Below, piece by piece: positions 10,385-20,463 of a stretch of DNA of 64,000 bases. Positions within the stretch are counted from its first letter, which is position 1. Each line of letters starts with the position of its first letter. The DNA is from Adiantum capillus-veneris (taxonomy: Eukaryota > Streptophyta > Polypodiopsida > Polypodiales > Pteridaceae): NCBI GenBank assembly GCA_014529385.2, contig CM043970.1, positions 62,359,496-62,423,495 on the forward strand, written 5' to 3'. The notes under the pieces are model-generated. The model was not told the DNA's origin and ran no database searches. It saw only the letters and a list, made by a program, of their open reading frames with translations. Made by a program: the position numbers and the translations under genes.

Positions 10385-11033
10385 TGTACTCCATGAGGAC
10401 CAACACTGAACGGTTGCATGTAGACCCGTGAGCCTTGCTAAATACCTATGGGATCCATTCCACCTGCGAGATCTTTGTGTTGTGCAGTATGACCTTTTGT
10501 ATCTCCAACTTGGGCCATCTATGCATGGTATGGGTGGACATGCTTGAGAAGAGGTCGGGTGGCCACACGGTAGAGAGAGATTAGGAAGGGGGAGGGGGGT
10601 GAGGACTCGAGAGAAGGATAGTGAGGTCTACAGAGTACAGAGAGAATGAAGGGGAGAAAGGGAGAGATAGAGAGTATGGAGAGTGAGATTTTGGCTATGG
10701 TGGGATAGTGATGAGCTTTGGGCTATGGTGGGTTGCATTGTGGAGAATGGAGGGGTGAGGGGAGGGAGAGCTAGAGAGGATGGAGAGTGAGCATTCGGCT
10801 ATGGTGGGGTTGACTGTAGAGAGAGTGAGGAGAGGGAGGGGGGACAACTGAAGAGGAGGATAGTGATGAGCTTTGGGCTATGGTGGGCTACACAACACTG
10901 AGAGAATGGAGGGGGGAGGGGAGGGAGAGCTAGAGAAGATGGAGAGTTAGCTTTTGGCTATGGTGGGGTTGACTACAGAGAGGAAGTGAGGGGAGGGGAG
11001 GGGAGGGGGCACGGGAGAGAAGATTGTGGGAGG

Positions 11034-11039
<6 letters not shown>
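10385..11039. other. MULE interior, right part: purine-rich degenerate repeats
   Basis: From about 10560 to 11039 the plus strand is a run of GAGAG/GGAGGGG sequence in which a phrase like GGCTATGGTGGG recurs about five times at 90-130-bp spacing (for example 10693, 10721, 10798, 10877, 10956). The inverse of this phrase (CCACCATAGCC, near 6197) is present in the left arm, so the inverted repeat probably extends into this zone. No coding evidence. Confidence 0.6.
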
Positions 11040-11071
<32 letters not shown>

Positions 11072-11258
11072 ATTTGGAGAGAAAAAGTGACTTTTTGATG
11101 TTTGGTTATGTTTTGGGCCATTTTGGAGGGGAAACGGTCAGTTTTGAGACTTTTCAAAAATTTTAAATTTTTAGGGTTTTTTGACCTGCACAATTTTTCT
11201 TTTGGGGTCCCTTTTCGTCAAGGGTCCCTCTCTAGACTTTATGACACCTCTTTCCCCC

Positions 11259-11292
<34 letters not shown>

Positions 11293-11466
11293 TCCTAGTC
11301 CACCTCCCCTTTCTCTCTAGGAATCAAGCATTGAAGAGGGGGACAAATAGGCTACCCCCCTATCTCTCCTTAGGCTATAGGTGATATCCCAAGAGCCCTC
11401 TCATTGGTCCTCCACTAACCCTTCCCTAATCAAAAGGGCCCTAGGAGAGTCCATATTTTTCCTAAT
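11040..11466 (-). repeat. Right terminal inverted repeat of the MULE-like element
   Basis: Inverse partner of 5735-6160. It carries a (GA)n run (11036-11068) and a long poly-C (about 11258-11290) that is absent from the left arm, so simple-sequence growth has altered this arm. It ends at 11466, and the next bases GAAGGACC belong to the target duplication and to gag. Confidence 0.7.
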
Positions 11467-11975
11467 GAAGGACCATTTCATTGCTGGCCTGTGGTCACCG
11501 CTTAAGGAGAAGGTGAAGGGGAAATTCCTTGCAACGTATGAGTTGGCAGTGGAAGTAGCCCCCCTTAAAGACAAGAAGCTGCACATGCAAGAAAGATTCA
11601 ACGAGTCAAAGGAATCAATCAAGCTTAGTCCGACTAACCCCAATAAATGCAATAGCCGCTCAGAGAATCCAACCACAAGAGGCATCAAAAGAGCATTAAG
11701 ACTTGCTGAGCCGCATCACTACTCAGCTTGAGAATCTATCTGTGCATTTGGTACAGCAAGGGCACGCACACAACTGCAATCAAGAGCGAGGGGGAGGATA
11801 ACAAAGGAAAAACTAGGAATACCATTGCTACAATTGTGGAGAAGATGGCCTATCCACACCCAAGGAGACAAAATTTCAACAGAGGAGCAAGACAAAACCA
11901 ACTCTCACCAACAAGAGCAAGACCACCACCACCAAGGCCACCACAACAAGCACCACCTGTGCAAATCTTACAATG
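11467..11975 (+). pseudogene. Gypsy B gag, 3' part, with a damaged zinc knuckle
   Basis: The reading resumes KDHFIAGLWSPLKEKVKGKF, matching KDRFMAGLYPILKTKVELKF of the Gypsy C gag, with which the 5' part ended in register. Near 11827 one frame reads CYNCGEDG, the first half of a CCHC knuckle; the expected His and last Cys are lost through a frameshift, after which YPHPRRQNF matches the FPHPRR stretch of Gypsy C. A proline-rich tail follows (11920-11975). It would have bound genomic RNA in the particle. Confidence 0.78.
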
Positions 11976-12039
11976 ACCTGTTCAACAACATTCACCACCA
12001 CAGACCCTCATTCTACCCTTTCCCCCACCACTAGCAAAT

Positions 12040-12680
12040 GACCAAGCAGTGAGTTTCATTGGTCTTGAAGATAAGGGAAAAGGAAGGTGGAGAAACACAT
12101 CAAGAGAGTAGAGGAGGGTAAGACTAATGTAGAAGAGGTAGACACCATGGTATTTAATCACTCTAGACATGAGGAAGCTTTAGAAAATGAAGAAAAGACA
12201 AAGGTCAACGGAGAGTCAATCAAGAGAAAGTCTAATCCACGACAAAAAATTGGCATTTCAAATTTTACAATTGGTGAGTTTATAAAATCTTGTGGTCTTG
12301 TGATCTTGTGAGTGATTTTGCTATGAAGGCATGAGAATCCCTAAGGGGGAGGGCTACCCAACTATCTTAGAAAGCCCATAAATCATGGCCATAAAGAAAT
12401 ATTTGGAACTATGAATTCTCAAGATGAAAGGTACAAAGGGCAAGGAGCTCCAACAACATGAAGGCCAGTAAGAAACAAGGGATGGACCTAGAGACTAGTG
12501 CACTCTCTAGCAGTTCTACTACAACATCAATGGAGGAGGAATATACCACAACGAATGATAGTGACAACTCTCTTGAAATCATGGGTCTCATTCTCATTGA
12601 TCACAACAAGGTGGATCCACCAGATAATACAATTGCAAGAAGGAAGCATGAAGTCTTTGGCACTACACCAATGTGATGAT
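12040..12680 (+). pseudogene. Gypsy B gag-protease spacer, charged region
   Basis: Frames here read RQKIGISNFTIGEF (near 12240-12290) and DNSLEIMGLI (near 12565-12600), corresponding to RRREIGINDFPLG and EESSLEVMGIIF in Gypsy C. In Gypsy C these two markers flank the protease domain (42170). Here they are only about 300 bp apart, so the protease segment has been deleted. The intervening sequence is rich in Lys and Glu codons and Ser/Thr runs. Several frameshifts and stops are present. Confidence 0.65.
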
Positions 12681-13999
12681 CTCTTTGTCTTCATACCTTC
12701 TCTCATATATACAATTTTTTATCATGATCTTCATCAACATGTCAATTATGTCTACTGCAATCTCATCATGACCTCTTTTGTGACTTCTTCCATCATGTCG
12801 ATTGTGGAATTCTCTTTTGCTAGCATGGCTACCATCAACACAAATTTTGTGTTGTTTCTAGTCTTTCAACTTAGCCTCATGCTCAAGATCTTTTTTAGAT
12901 CTTTAAATTTTCCCTCTGTCATTAATGACAAAAAGAGAGAATCTGAATTCGTTTTTCCTTTTTTGCAATCTTTCTTTTAGGAAAAGAACAACAAAATTTT
13001 CCTACTTCTCTGGGTGAGGATGATAGAGGAAGCAATTGTAGACCAAAATCAAATGGTTGTTACCAAGGAGTGGGATTTTGGAGTCCACCCTAAGGAGATT
13101 CTTAAGCAAGTGGATACAGTGGCAACTTATTGGAGATCTAGGTTTGGCAACCTAGATGTAGAGATTGTGTTTGATCGTACTGTGTTTGATGCATTTAAGA
13201 AAAGATTTTAAGAACCCTTAGCACAAGGGGTGTTTATAAGAGTCACAGAAAATGGATCCCAATGTGAGAAAGATGGTAGTATGGTCTTGTATGCATATAG
13301 TTGAGATGAAGTGTTTTTCAACCAGTGGATTGCAGCCTATATCTTTTGTATATGCTATGCACTTTGATACAACATGTATCAGGCTTGTCTTTGAGCTGCA
13401 AGGTTGGTGGCTTATTACCAATGTCATGAAAGAAAATGGACCTTTTTGACAGCACCCAAGAGGATAGTGACTCTTTTGCTCGCTTCAGTAAAATTTTATA
13501 GCAGTAAGGTAGGTTCTGAAGAAAACTAGGACTTGCCACATCAACAAGGAAGCCGTAGATGGAGGAACCCTGGTACAATCTTGGGGATCATGATTCTAAG
13601 TATTGTCTTGGAAGGAGATAAATTACTCAATTATCCTTTCACTTATAGTGGCTAAAAATCCCATCCTTTTTGGCATGAAGCAAGAAGTCTTATTGTTAGG
13701 ACATTGCAGGTAACTATCCTATTCTTTACCTGGAATCCTGGTGGATATTGGCATAAAATTTTGGAAGTTGTAGGCTTCTTGTTTTTTGAAAGGTAGTTTG
13801 AGTTGCTGATTATTGATGCTCTAGCCAGGGAGCCTTGTCTATTGCTTTTCTTGAAAACAGGTGAATGTTCCAAAGATCTCACCAATGGCCAAATGCAATG
13901 GCTAGTTCAAAAGGCAACTAGATATCGACTCCTCTACTAGTCAATCAACTCAATTATGGAACTAGAGGCATTTAAACTAGAGGCATAAATGCCTCTAGC
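12681..13999 (+). other. Gypsy B 3' interior with no recognisable pol
   Basis: In Gypsy C the corresponding interval holds RT, two RNases H and integrase (about 3.4 kb). Here 1.3 kb shows none of their motifs on either strand. Short frames such as 13014-13211 (65 codons) match nothing I know. B was therefore a non-autonomous derivative or has lost pol by deletion. Confidence 0.6.
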
Positions 14000-14016
14000 T
14001 TTAGGGGGAGGGCTAA
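14000..14016 (+). promoter_or_regulatory. Polypurine tract of Gypsy B
   Basis: TTTAGGGGGAGGGCTAA directly precedes the LTR start TGAGGGCC. The matching site of Gypsy C (38150-38131, minus strand) reads GAAGGGGGAGGGCTAATA before TGAGTAGC. The agreement ties the two elements together and fixes the 3' LTR start. Confidence 0.85.
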
Positions 14017-15753
14017 TGAGGGCCGCTTTTCAAATTTCGGACCACCTCTCTCTTAGTATGCACATGATGGCAAGGCTTCAAGGCTTCGCGGAGGAGGAGG
14101 GACCTGATGCATTAAATTTATGTTTATATTTTGTACATAGCTATGGTTTTGACACATTTGGATCTCAAAAATAAGGAGAGGTACGAACAAACCCTATGAA
14201 AAACAAAAAAATCATTGGATGCTGATTCTACTTGACGATCACTACTTGATGATTTTCACTATAGGTGAAGAATAAGAGTCAATAGTGGAAAGGAGAAGAA
14301 TCTTATGCACTATGGAGTTGGATTCAACAAAATATTATCAAATTCAAGCATAATTCACTTGTGGACACAAGGCTTGCAGATGGAGTCAAGAGAGGACCAC
14401 CTGGAAGACTTTTGGAAGGAAAAAGACGAACACATTATTTTGTGGGATTTTTCTCTATTTTTCCAATTTCAAATTGGAAGAAGTTTTCAACAAAAAAGTT
14501 TTAGGCGTTGAGCCGATCTTTTTGCTCCTATTTTTTTAATAACTTTTGAAGCTACGGTTTAGGAGATATGGCCAAAATTGTGGAGCCTATCTATCCACAT
14601 GGGGAAGAAGTCATGATTATCCAACTCCAGACACACAATTTCTTACAGGTTTCTCTCCATTATTGCTGTATTTTCTCAAGATTCTCTCAGATATTATAAG
14701 GAAGCTCTTGGACTCAATCTATGGAAGGTGGCATGGAGACAAAGCTCACCACATGATAAAGACGATTAGGAGGAAATTGGTCAATAAGTAGGGCATACGG
14801 AGCTCTCTAATTGGGGGAATGCCTCTAACTGAGGCTACTTTGTAATAAATCCTTTTGCTCATAATCTCTTCCCTAATCACTCTCTTGGCCTATAAAAGGA
14901 GTCCTCCTCTTTTGTAAACACACATGCACACTACATACACACACACCCTACCCCATATGCACACTATCCCATACCCACTACACATACACACCCTTGTGCT
15001 ACATGCTAGTAGCATGAACCCTAATCACATAATCACAACATCATCACCATCACCATGCACAAATGAGCACCATGTCTCCACACACTTGTAATGAAGGATT
15101 GAAGGAACGATTTCAAGAAGAAGAATTATGGCTACACTCATGATATTCCCCGCCATAAACTCCCATCCCTCCATTATGCATCCTACGGTCTTGTTCCCTT
15201 CTCATCTTCTTGCCCTTTGCTACCTATTGCATTCATCTTTTACAAGCAATCAACATACTCCATCTTGGTGCCATACCTTGTGTTGTTTGGGATATACTTC
15301 ATTTTCAATATGGTTTATGCTTGTTTCTTTCCATTTTGCTTATGTTAAGGTGTGCGGATTCGCCACCATACACACACACTCTCTCTCTCCCTCTCACATT
15401 CCTATCATCTTGCTACTTGCATCTTAAGGTGTGTGGATTTGCTACCTTTGGTATGACAAGTGAGCATACTTGCATGTTTTACTTACCTCGTTATCTTCTT
15501 TAGTACATGCATGAGTAGCAAGCCCATTCTCACTCACTCACCATTTCTCTCATCTTGTTTTTCAACCACCCCATCCCACACTTGGACGTGGATCTTAAAA
15601 TTTTTTTTATAGCATGTTTGATTGTGTATATGTATGTGTTCTAGCCGCATATCTTGCTAGGTGGTGCCCCTATTTTGTACCTCCCATGATGAGGCCATCA
15701 TGCATAGTCTTGGTGTAGAGGCCACCCGGTCAATTTTGCACTTTCGCCTCTCA
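14017..15753 (+). repeat. 3' LTR of Gypsy B (1.74 kb)
   Basis: Starts TGAGGGCCGC after the polypurine tract and ends CGCCTCTCA at 15753; the Gypsy C LTR ends CCGCTCTCA, and both carry GGTGGTGCCCCT upstream of the end (15672 here). A TATA box (TATAAAAGG) lies at 14891-14899. Downstream are CA-rich runs and a short direct repeat of TTAAGGTGTG-GGATT (about 15346 and 15424). Open frames inside it (15128-15503) are not credible genes. Confidence 0.8.
14891..14899 (+). promoter_or_regulatory. TATA box in the Gypsy B LTR
   Basis: TATAAAAGG in the context GGCCTATAAAAGGAGTCCTC. It is a strong consensus match and would place the U3/R boundary about 30 bases downstream, near 14925. Confidence 0.75.
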
Positions 15754-16066
15754 CAAACAAAGGAGACCATGTTAAATTTCATTTAGAATATTCATGGCAA
15801 GAAATCAAGGTGCCATTTTACTATGTTAGTTTCTTTAAATACATGTTTTTTAATTGTTTCATGATTCAAGAGAGCCTTGGGCAGCTTCTCTTTATGGTTC
15901 TACGGTTAAATTAGTATTTAAACAAAGGAGGCTATGTCAAATTTGTATTAGAATAGTCATGGAGAGAAAATTGGGTGCCATTTTGTTAAGATAGTTTCTT
16001 TAAATACTTGTTTTTTAATTACTTTCATAATTCAAGCTAGCCTTGAGCCGCTTACCTTTATGGTTT

Positions 16067-17734
16067 TGTAATGGAAATGGCCTATGAACTTTGAAAGTAG
16101 GGGAATTAGGAACTTAGATAAAGCACTTTTGTGAGATTACTTTGTGAGCATAGCATTGATGGTAGCAGCATAAACATGGTACTTAGTTAACTTGGCACAA
16201 ACAATACTTTTGCAAGAGAGAGAGTTTAGAGAACATGACAATAGTTGAAGACCGGATTCATACGGAGCCGGTCCCCTCTCCAATAGGCATTTGCATTATA
16301 GTTTCACCCATCAAGAGAGACTTGGTACAATACAATCTTTGTGTTCCTTGTGACCTAGGTGATGCAATGAAGATGGAAAGCTTCATTCATCACAAGCATA
16401 ACATAAAATTTGTAGAAAGCATTAACTATCCCAAGCCTCAATCCCAAGGTCTTAAACACCTTTGAAGGTGGAGAGAGCTAGTGGGCAATGAGGGTAGGGA
16501 AGAGGAAGAACAAACATTCCATAGGAGAAAGAAATAGTTCCTCACTTATCATCACTCTTCTTTCTAGCATACATAATAGCATAGTAATGAAGATGGAGAA
16601 GATGACAAGCTTAAGCATTGAAGCATGACTCTTGGTTGGATTTGCATTCCATAGCCAAGACTGTTGGTGTAGGCTCTCACTTCTCACAAGCTTGGAGAAG
16701 GAGGTGGAGTTCCTCTACTTTCACCAAGTGAGAATGAATCCACGAAATGAGTGTGTGTGTGTGTGTGTGTGTGTGTGGTGTATACCCCCCAGCACACCCC
16801 TTGCTTGCTTGGGGCTAGTTCTACCCTTTTTTCATGTCTCAAGCTCATTGGACCCTTCTCCCCCTAGCCAATCACATGCAGCATGCATTTCAAGTACGTG
16901 GATAGTCTTTAAACAAGTGTCCTCCTTACCCCTGAGAGAGAGAGAGCTTGAAAATATCTAGATATTTGTTGGAAGGAACTAGAAGCTCATTGGAACCCTC
17001 TTTAGCCCAACCAATGGGATTCAAGCACACCATGTGGCTAAGCATAGAGAGAGTCTGACATGTGTCCCATGTGCCCCTTGAGAAAAGGGTGCCCTTTGGG
17101 TGAGTGGGAAGCTAAGTCAAAGATTCCCCTAACTTTGGGGCTTTCCCCCTCCTTTGTAGGGTCTCTTTTTGACTCAAGCACCTTACCCCCCATGCATAGG
17201 AAGCTTCTCAATCACCTTAGTCATCAAGCACGATAAGCACCTCAAGCAGCTTAGTCATCAAGCACGACAAGCACCTCAAGCACCTTAGTCAGCAAGCACA
17301 ACAAGCACCTCAAGCTTAGGTCGGGTTCCCACCTCAAGCTCAACCCTAGCTTGACTAAGGTCAAAGGACTTTTAACACTAACTATTGGAGGTCTTTAATA
17401 AAGCTAACCCTAAGGTCTTTTAAGCTCCATTAGATGCACATTGCTCTTTGATAGACTACCTCCTTTTGGACCCGTATTGAGACGTAACCATCTCTCATGT
17501 TGGTCCCCTGTTGAGATAAGCCTAAAAGCACTTATTGCACATTGCTCTTTGGTAGACTATCTCCTTTTGGACCCCTATTGAGATGCAACCATCTCTCCTT
17601 TTGGTCCCCTGCTGAGATAGGTTTAGAAGCACATGTCTCTATTCTAACTCTTTTCCCGTTTATTCTCCCACATTAAATGATCAGTTTAACATGAGAAAAT
17701 CATTTGGGTTAGTTAGATATTAGATTTTATGACA
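16067..17734 (-). repeat. 3' LTR of chromovirus E (1.67 kb)
   Basis: On the minus strand it starts TGTCATAAAATC and ends CCATTACA. It includes a (GT)n run (16750-16776), three or four copies of an AAGCACCTCAAGCA-type 30-bp repeat (17220-17310), and a 104-bp tandem duplication (about 17435-17538 and 17539-17642) beginning TTGCACATTGCTCTTTGxTA. Positions 17560-17734 are duplicated at 18640-18818 in the right LTR remnant with about 5 percent difference by eye. The plus-strand frames at 16235-16465 and 16632-16961 are not supported as genes. Confidence 0.82.
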
Positions 17735-17757
17735 TTACCTCTCTCTTGAAATCATAA
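17735..17757 (-). promoter_or_regulatory. Polypurine tract of chromovirus E
   Basis: The minus strand reads TTTCAAGAGAGAGGTAA directly before the LTR start TGTCATAA. A purine run at the inner edge of a 3' LTR primes plus-strand DNA synthesis in this class. Confidence 0.75.
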
Positions 17758-18059
17758 TCGTCCTCGACTATGAGGTAGAAAAGATAAAGCCTAGTATTTA
17801 GTCCATGTTACTTAGCGGGTAGATGATCCCTTTTTACCCTACGACATCATTCCAAGATGGATGACTAATCCATTTGGTGCTTGGGAGACGTAGCTGCGCA
17901 AGTATGTCTGCTCTTTAGTCCATATCATACTTCCAATGTAGAGTGACAAGCTCTACTTGGTGTTTGGGAGACATCGTCACCACATACATGATTCTAAGTA
18001 TGCATACTATTTAAATTTGTGCACAATAAAAAGAGAACTAGTCTTATAAGAGAAACATT

Positions 18060-18639
18060 TTTCATTTGAAATACATTTTCATATGCTTACTCTAGTGCAA
18101 CATTGTAAGCATTGACAAGGTTCATATTATCCTTAAGCTAGGTTCCTTGCATCCATTTAGAATCTTTAAAAGGATAATTCTTTAACTTAATAAGATATCG
18201 TCATATAATCTTACCATTTCTTAATACCTTGTCTTTATGTCATAGGATGGACTCAGATTGAAGTACTTCTTCTTGATCTTCGATTTCTAGACGGTCTGCA
18301 ACTATTGCTTCTTTTGATGGTGCTCCTTTGTAAGGCTTACGTAGGCTCTCATGGAAAACGTGGTGCATGAGCCAATGGCTGGGCAACTTTAATTGATAAG
18401 CTATCTCATTGATTGTCTTAAGAATTTAAAAAGGACCATAGTATTTTTTTGCTAGTTTAGCATAGTACTCTTGGCGGCCCGAAGGATTTTTGTCCGTAGT
18501 ATGTCTTAGATGAGCCTTGAGAAACTTTAGCAAGACCCAATCATTTTACTTAAAGGCTAAGGGTCTTCTGTGCTTATTAGCAGCAGCCCTTTTTGCCTTT
18601 GCTTTGAGATGGATATAACCTCTTTAATCTTTGGAAAAG
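18060..18639 (-). pseudogene. Chromovirus E integrase C-terminus and chromodomain, decayed
   Basis: Minus-strand translation shows KKYYGPF, INEIAYQLKLPSHW and HHVFHESLRKPYKG, the classic C-terminal integrase block of chromoviruses, then SESILCHKDKVLRNG and YLIKLKNYPFKDSKWMQG, a chromodomain core, ending LVNAYNVALE with a stop near 18090. At least three in-frame stops and one frame change are present. In this family the chromodomain is thought to steer insertion by binding modified histones. No catalytic integrase residues remain. Confidence 0.85.
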
Positions 18640-18818
18640 AGATTCTCCTTTTGGACCCCTATTGAGATGCAACCATCTCTCCATTTGGTCCCCATGGAGA
18701 TAGGTCTAGAAGCACATGTCTCTATTCTAACTCTTGTTCCCGTTTATTCTCCCACATTAAATGATCAGTTTAATACGAGAAAATCAATTGGGTTAGCTAG
18801 ATATTAGAGTTTATGACA
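18640..18818 (-). repeat. Remnant of the 5' LTR of chromovirus E
   Basis: Collinear with 17560-17734 (shared CCTATTGAGATGCAACCATC and TGATCAGTTTAA blocks) and ending at the target duplication GGTTT. Its left edge abuts integrase sequence directly, with no primer-binding site, so it is the surviving outer end of the LTR after deletion. Confidence 0.85.
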
Positions 18819-19222
18819 GGTTTTATGTTAAAATTAATTTCAAACAAAGAAGGCCATGTCAAATTTTGATTAGAATATTTATGGCGAGAAAATTGGGTTC
18901 CATTTTGTTAAGATAGTTGCTTTAAATACATGTTTTTTAATTACTTTCATAATTCAAGCGATCCTTGGGCCGCTTCCCTTTATGGTTTTATGGTGAAATT
19001 AGTCTTCAAAAAAAGAAGGCTATGTCAAATTTTGTTTAGAAGATTCATGGTGAGAAATTTGGGTGCCATTTTGTTAAGATAGTTGCTTTAAATACATGTT
19101 TTTTAAATACTTTCACGATTCAAGCGAGCCTTGGGCTGCTTCCCTTTATAGTTTTATGGTGAAAGTAGTCTACAAACAAAGGACACTATGTCAAATTTTT
19201 ATTTGAGTATTTATGGCGAGGT

Positions 19223-19433
19223 GTTTTTTTTTTTTGAAGAATTGCCTACAACTTTGAAATAACAACACACGCACCGAAACTCCGTAGGTGGAGGCAACCC
19301 AACTCTTGAGGTGAGTCTTCCCGGCCAAATAAGGTTGGCCAAACCACATGGGAAACACCGTGAAGGGCTAGCTCAGTTGGAAGAGTTGTAGCCTATGAGT
19401 TCAAAGGTGGTGTGTTGAACAACCCTTAACTGC
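19223..19433 (-). mobile_element. Poly(A)-tailed short retroposon with an antisense tRNA-like segment
   Basis: A 211-bp insertion is bracketed by perfect 12-bp repeats TTATGGCGAGGT (19211-19222 and 19434-19445), typical of L1-type retroposition. The insertion begins with a run of T on the plus strand (poly(A) on minus), so the copied RNA was the minus strand. A tRNA-like stretch lies on the plus strand at 19363-19427: A-box-like TAGCTCAGTTGG (19369-19380), a weak B-box-like GTGTTGAACAACC (19412-19424) and pairing ends AAGGG/CCCTT. A normal SINE would have its A and B boxes on the retroposed strand, so this one is odd. Confidence 0.72.
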
Positions 19434-19560
19434 TTATGGCGAGGTTTTTTCTTGTCAATATGTGTAAGTTACTTTCTTTAAAATTAATGTTTTAAATTAT
19501 TGTCATAATCTGTGCAAGCCTTGGGATACTTCTCTTTATGGTCGTATGGTCAAAGTATGC

Positions 19561-20463
19561 TTCAAATTAGTTTCATATTCCATGCAAGCAAACAAACGAG
19601 GATGTCTTTTGTTTTTTTGCAGTTATAAAGAAAAGATTTTAAGTACTAAATTATAAAATTGCATTTTTTTTAATATATTTTTTTAGGAAATGACAACATC
19701 ACTTGCAGAATGACTTTCCTTGAACAATGAAGAAAGCACATTTAGATGTGTTTAGAATGAGGACGGTTTTGGAGGAAAGCAATAAGAAAAAAAGAAAAAG
19801 GAGCGATACAAGTTCATGAACGAGCTAAGTGAGGCCACCTCTTGCACATTTTGTGAATACAATGTGTCTAGGACACCGTTTATAATAAGATTTTCATTTG
19901 TAGACATTTATTGTGTCAATTAATGAAATGAATTTTCATGCATTGTAGGATTTTTTGTAATAAAAGTTGATGAAAAAACTCATGTGTTTAGATCATGACA
20001 TTTTCTCTCTCCTCTCCCTACTCATCATATCTATACCCTCTCTCTACTCACTCATTATATGACAACCATGTTCAAGCATTATTTGAATTTATTAGTTAGG
20101 GAAAACTCATAGAATCTAAGTGCTTTACTTTCACGTATTCAAGGATGTATAGTCCAAAAGGAACAAAACTTCATGAGTTTATGTCATCTATATCTTCTCT
20201 CTTCTATCCATACTTATTAATTCTCTACCCTCTCTCTACTCACTCATTAGAGAATTATTTTGAACTTATACAACATATCATGAATTGGAAAATGCAAATC
20301 ATAAAATTTTCTTCAATGTGGTGAAAAAAATTTAATTTTTTTCGTGTTTGTTGAAAAAGCTCTATAGTTTTTCTTACTTCTTTTGGGTCTTTTCCCCTTC
20401 TTGATGGCACATTTCTTGGTGGCTAGTTTGCTATTTTTTGTTGCATGTGAGGCATTTCATGAA
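19561..20463. other. No feature recognised
   Basis: AT-rich sequence with two diverged copies of a CTCTCT...TACTCACTCATTA phrase (about 20008-20056 and 20198-20248). No open frame of note and no element ends seen. Confidence 0.5.

Larger units (their letters stand above)
5735..11466. mobile_element. MULE-like DNA transposon (5.7 kb) inserted in Gypsy B gag
   Basis: The ends are inverted repeats: the left starts ATTAGGAAAAATATGGACTC, and the reverse complement of the right end (11466 backwards) reads the same. Similarity continues inward with gaps; both arms contain GTGTCATAAAG and GAGGGACCCTTG blocks (about 5940-5970 and 11215-11255), an AACCCTAAAAATTT block, and inner CCACCATAGCC motifs. 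Flanks TTGAAGAC (left) and TGAAGGAC (right) look like one 7- to 9-bp target duplication with one base lost. Removing the element rejoins gag in frame context. Long TIRs plus a duplication of about 9 bp fit the Mutator superfamily. I see no MURA transposase inside, so it is probably non-autonomous. Confidence 0.72.
5001..15753 (+). mobile_element. Tat-like Ty3/Gypsy element B, decayed, 5' end outside window
   Basis: Order on the plus strand: leader peptide module (5018-5218), gag (5338-5734 and 11467-11975), the basic and acidic spacer that precedes protease in Gypsy C (about 12040-12676), about 1.3 kb with no recognisable pol, a polypurine tract (14000-14016) and a 3' LTR (14017-15753). The same blocks occur in the same order in Gypsy C (36136-46208), so B and C are relatives. 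B is interrupted by a MULE-like element and carries many stops. Its 5' LTR must lie left of the Copia insertion at 1-5000. Confidence 0.8.
16067..18818 (-). mobile_element. Chromovirus-type Gypsy element E, internally deleted, with target duplication
   Basis: Perfect 5-bp direct repeats GGTTT (16062-16066 and 18819-18823) bracket a segment starting TGTAATGG and ending TTTATGACA on the plus strand. The left LTR is 16067-17734. The right LTR survives only as 18640-18818. Between them is a polypurine tract and an integrase C-terminus with chromodomain. Gag, protease, RT, most of integrase, the primer-binding site and about 1.5 kb of the 5' LTR are gone. The single deletion junction is near 18640, where LTR sequence meets integrase sequence. 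Confidence 0.87.
15754..19560 (+). repeat. Tandem array of about 160-bp units, interrupted twice
   Basis: About five units share, in order, AACAAAGGAGGCTATGTCAAATTT, a TTCATGGCGAGAAA block, TGGGTGCCATTTTGTTAAGA, TTTCTTTAAATACATG and AAGCGAGCCTTGGGCCGCTTC-like sequence ending near TTTATGGTTTTATGG. Approximate starts are 15754, 15920, 18836, 18993 and 19165. Unit 2 is cut by the chromovirus relic (16067-18818) and unit 5 by the retroposon (19223-19433). Units differ by indels and substitutions. No coding potential. Confidence 0.85.

Noticed and set aside
14100-15503. Candidate genes downstream of a strong TATA box
   Set aside because: The TATA box is the promoter of the Gypsy B LTR; frames after it are short, repetitive and end within the LTR.
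17200-17310. Short direct repeats resembling a CRISPR array
   Set aside because: The 30-bp units are contiguous without unique spacers and lie in a plant retrotransposon LTR.
19363-19427. A functional tRNA gene
   Set aside because: The anticodon arm and T-loop do not form properly, the B box is poor, and it lies inside a retroposed unit with target duplications.
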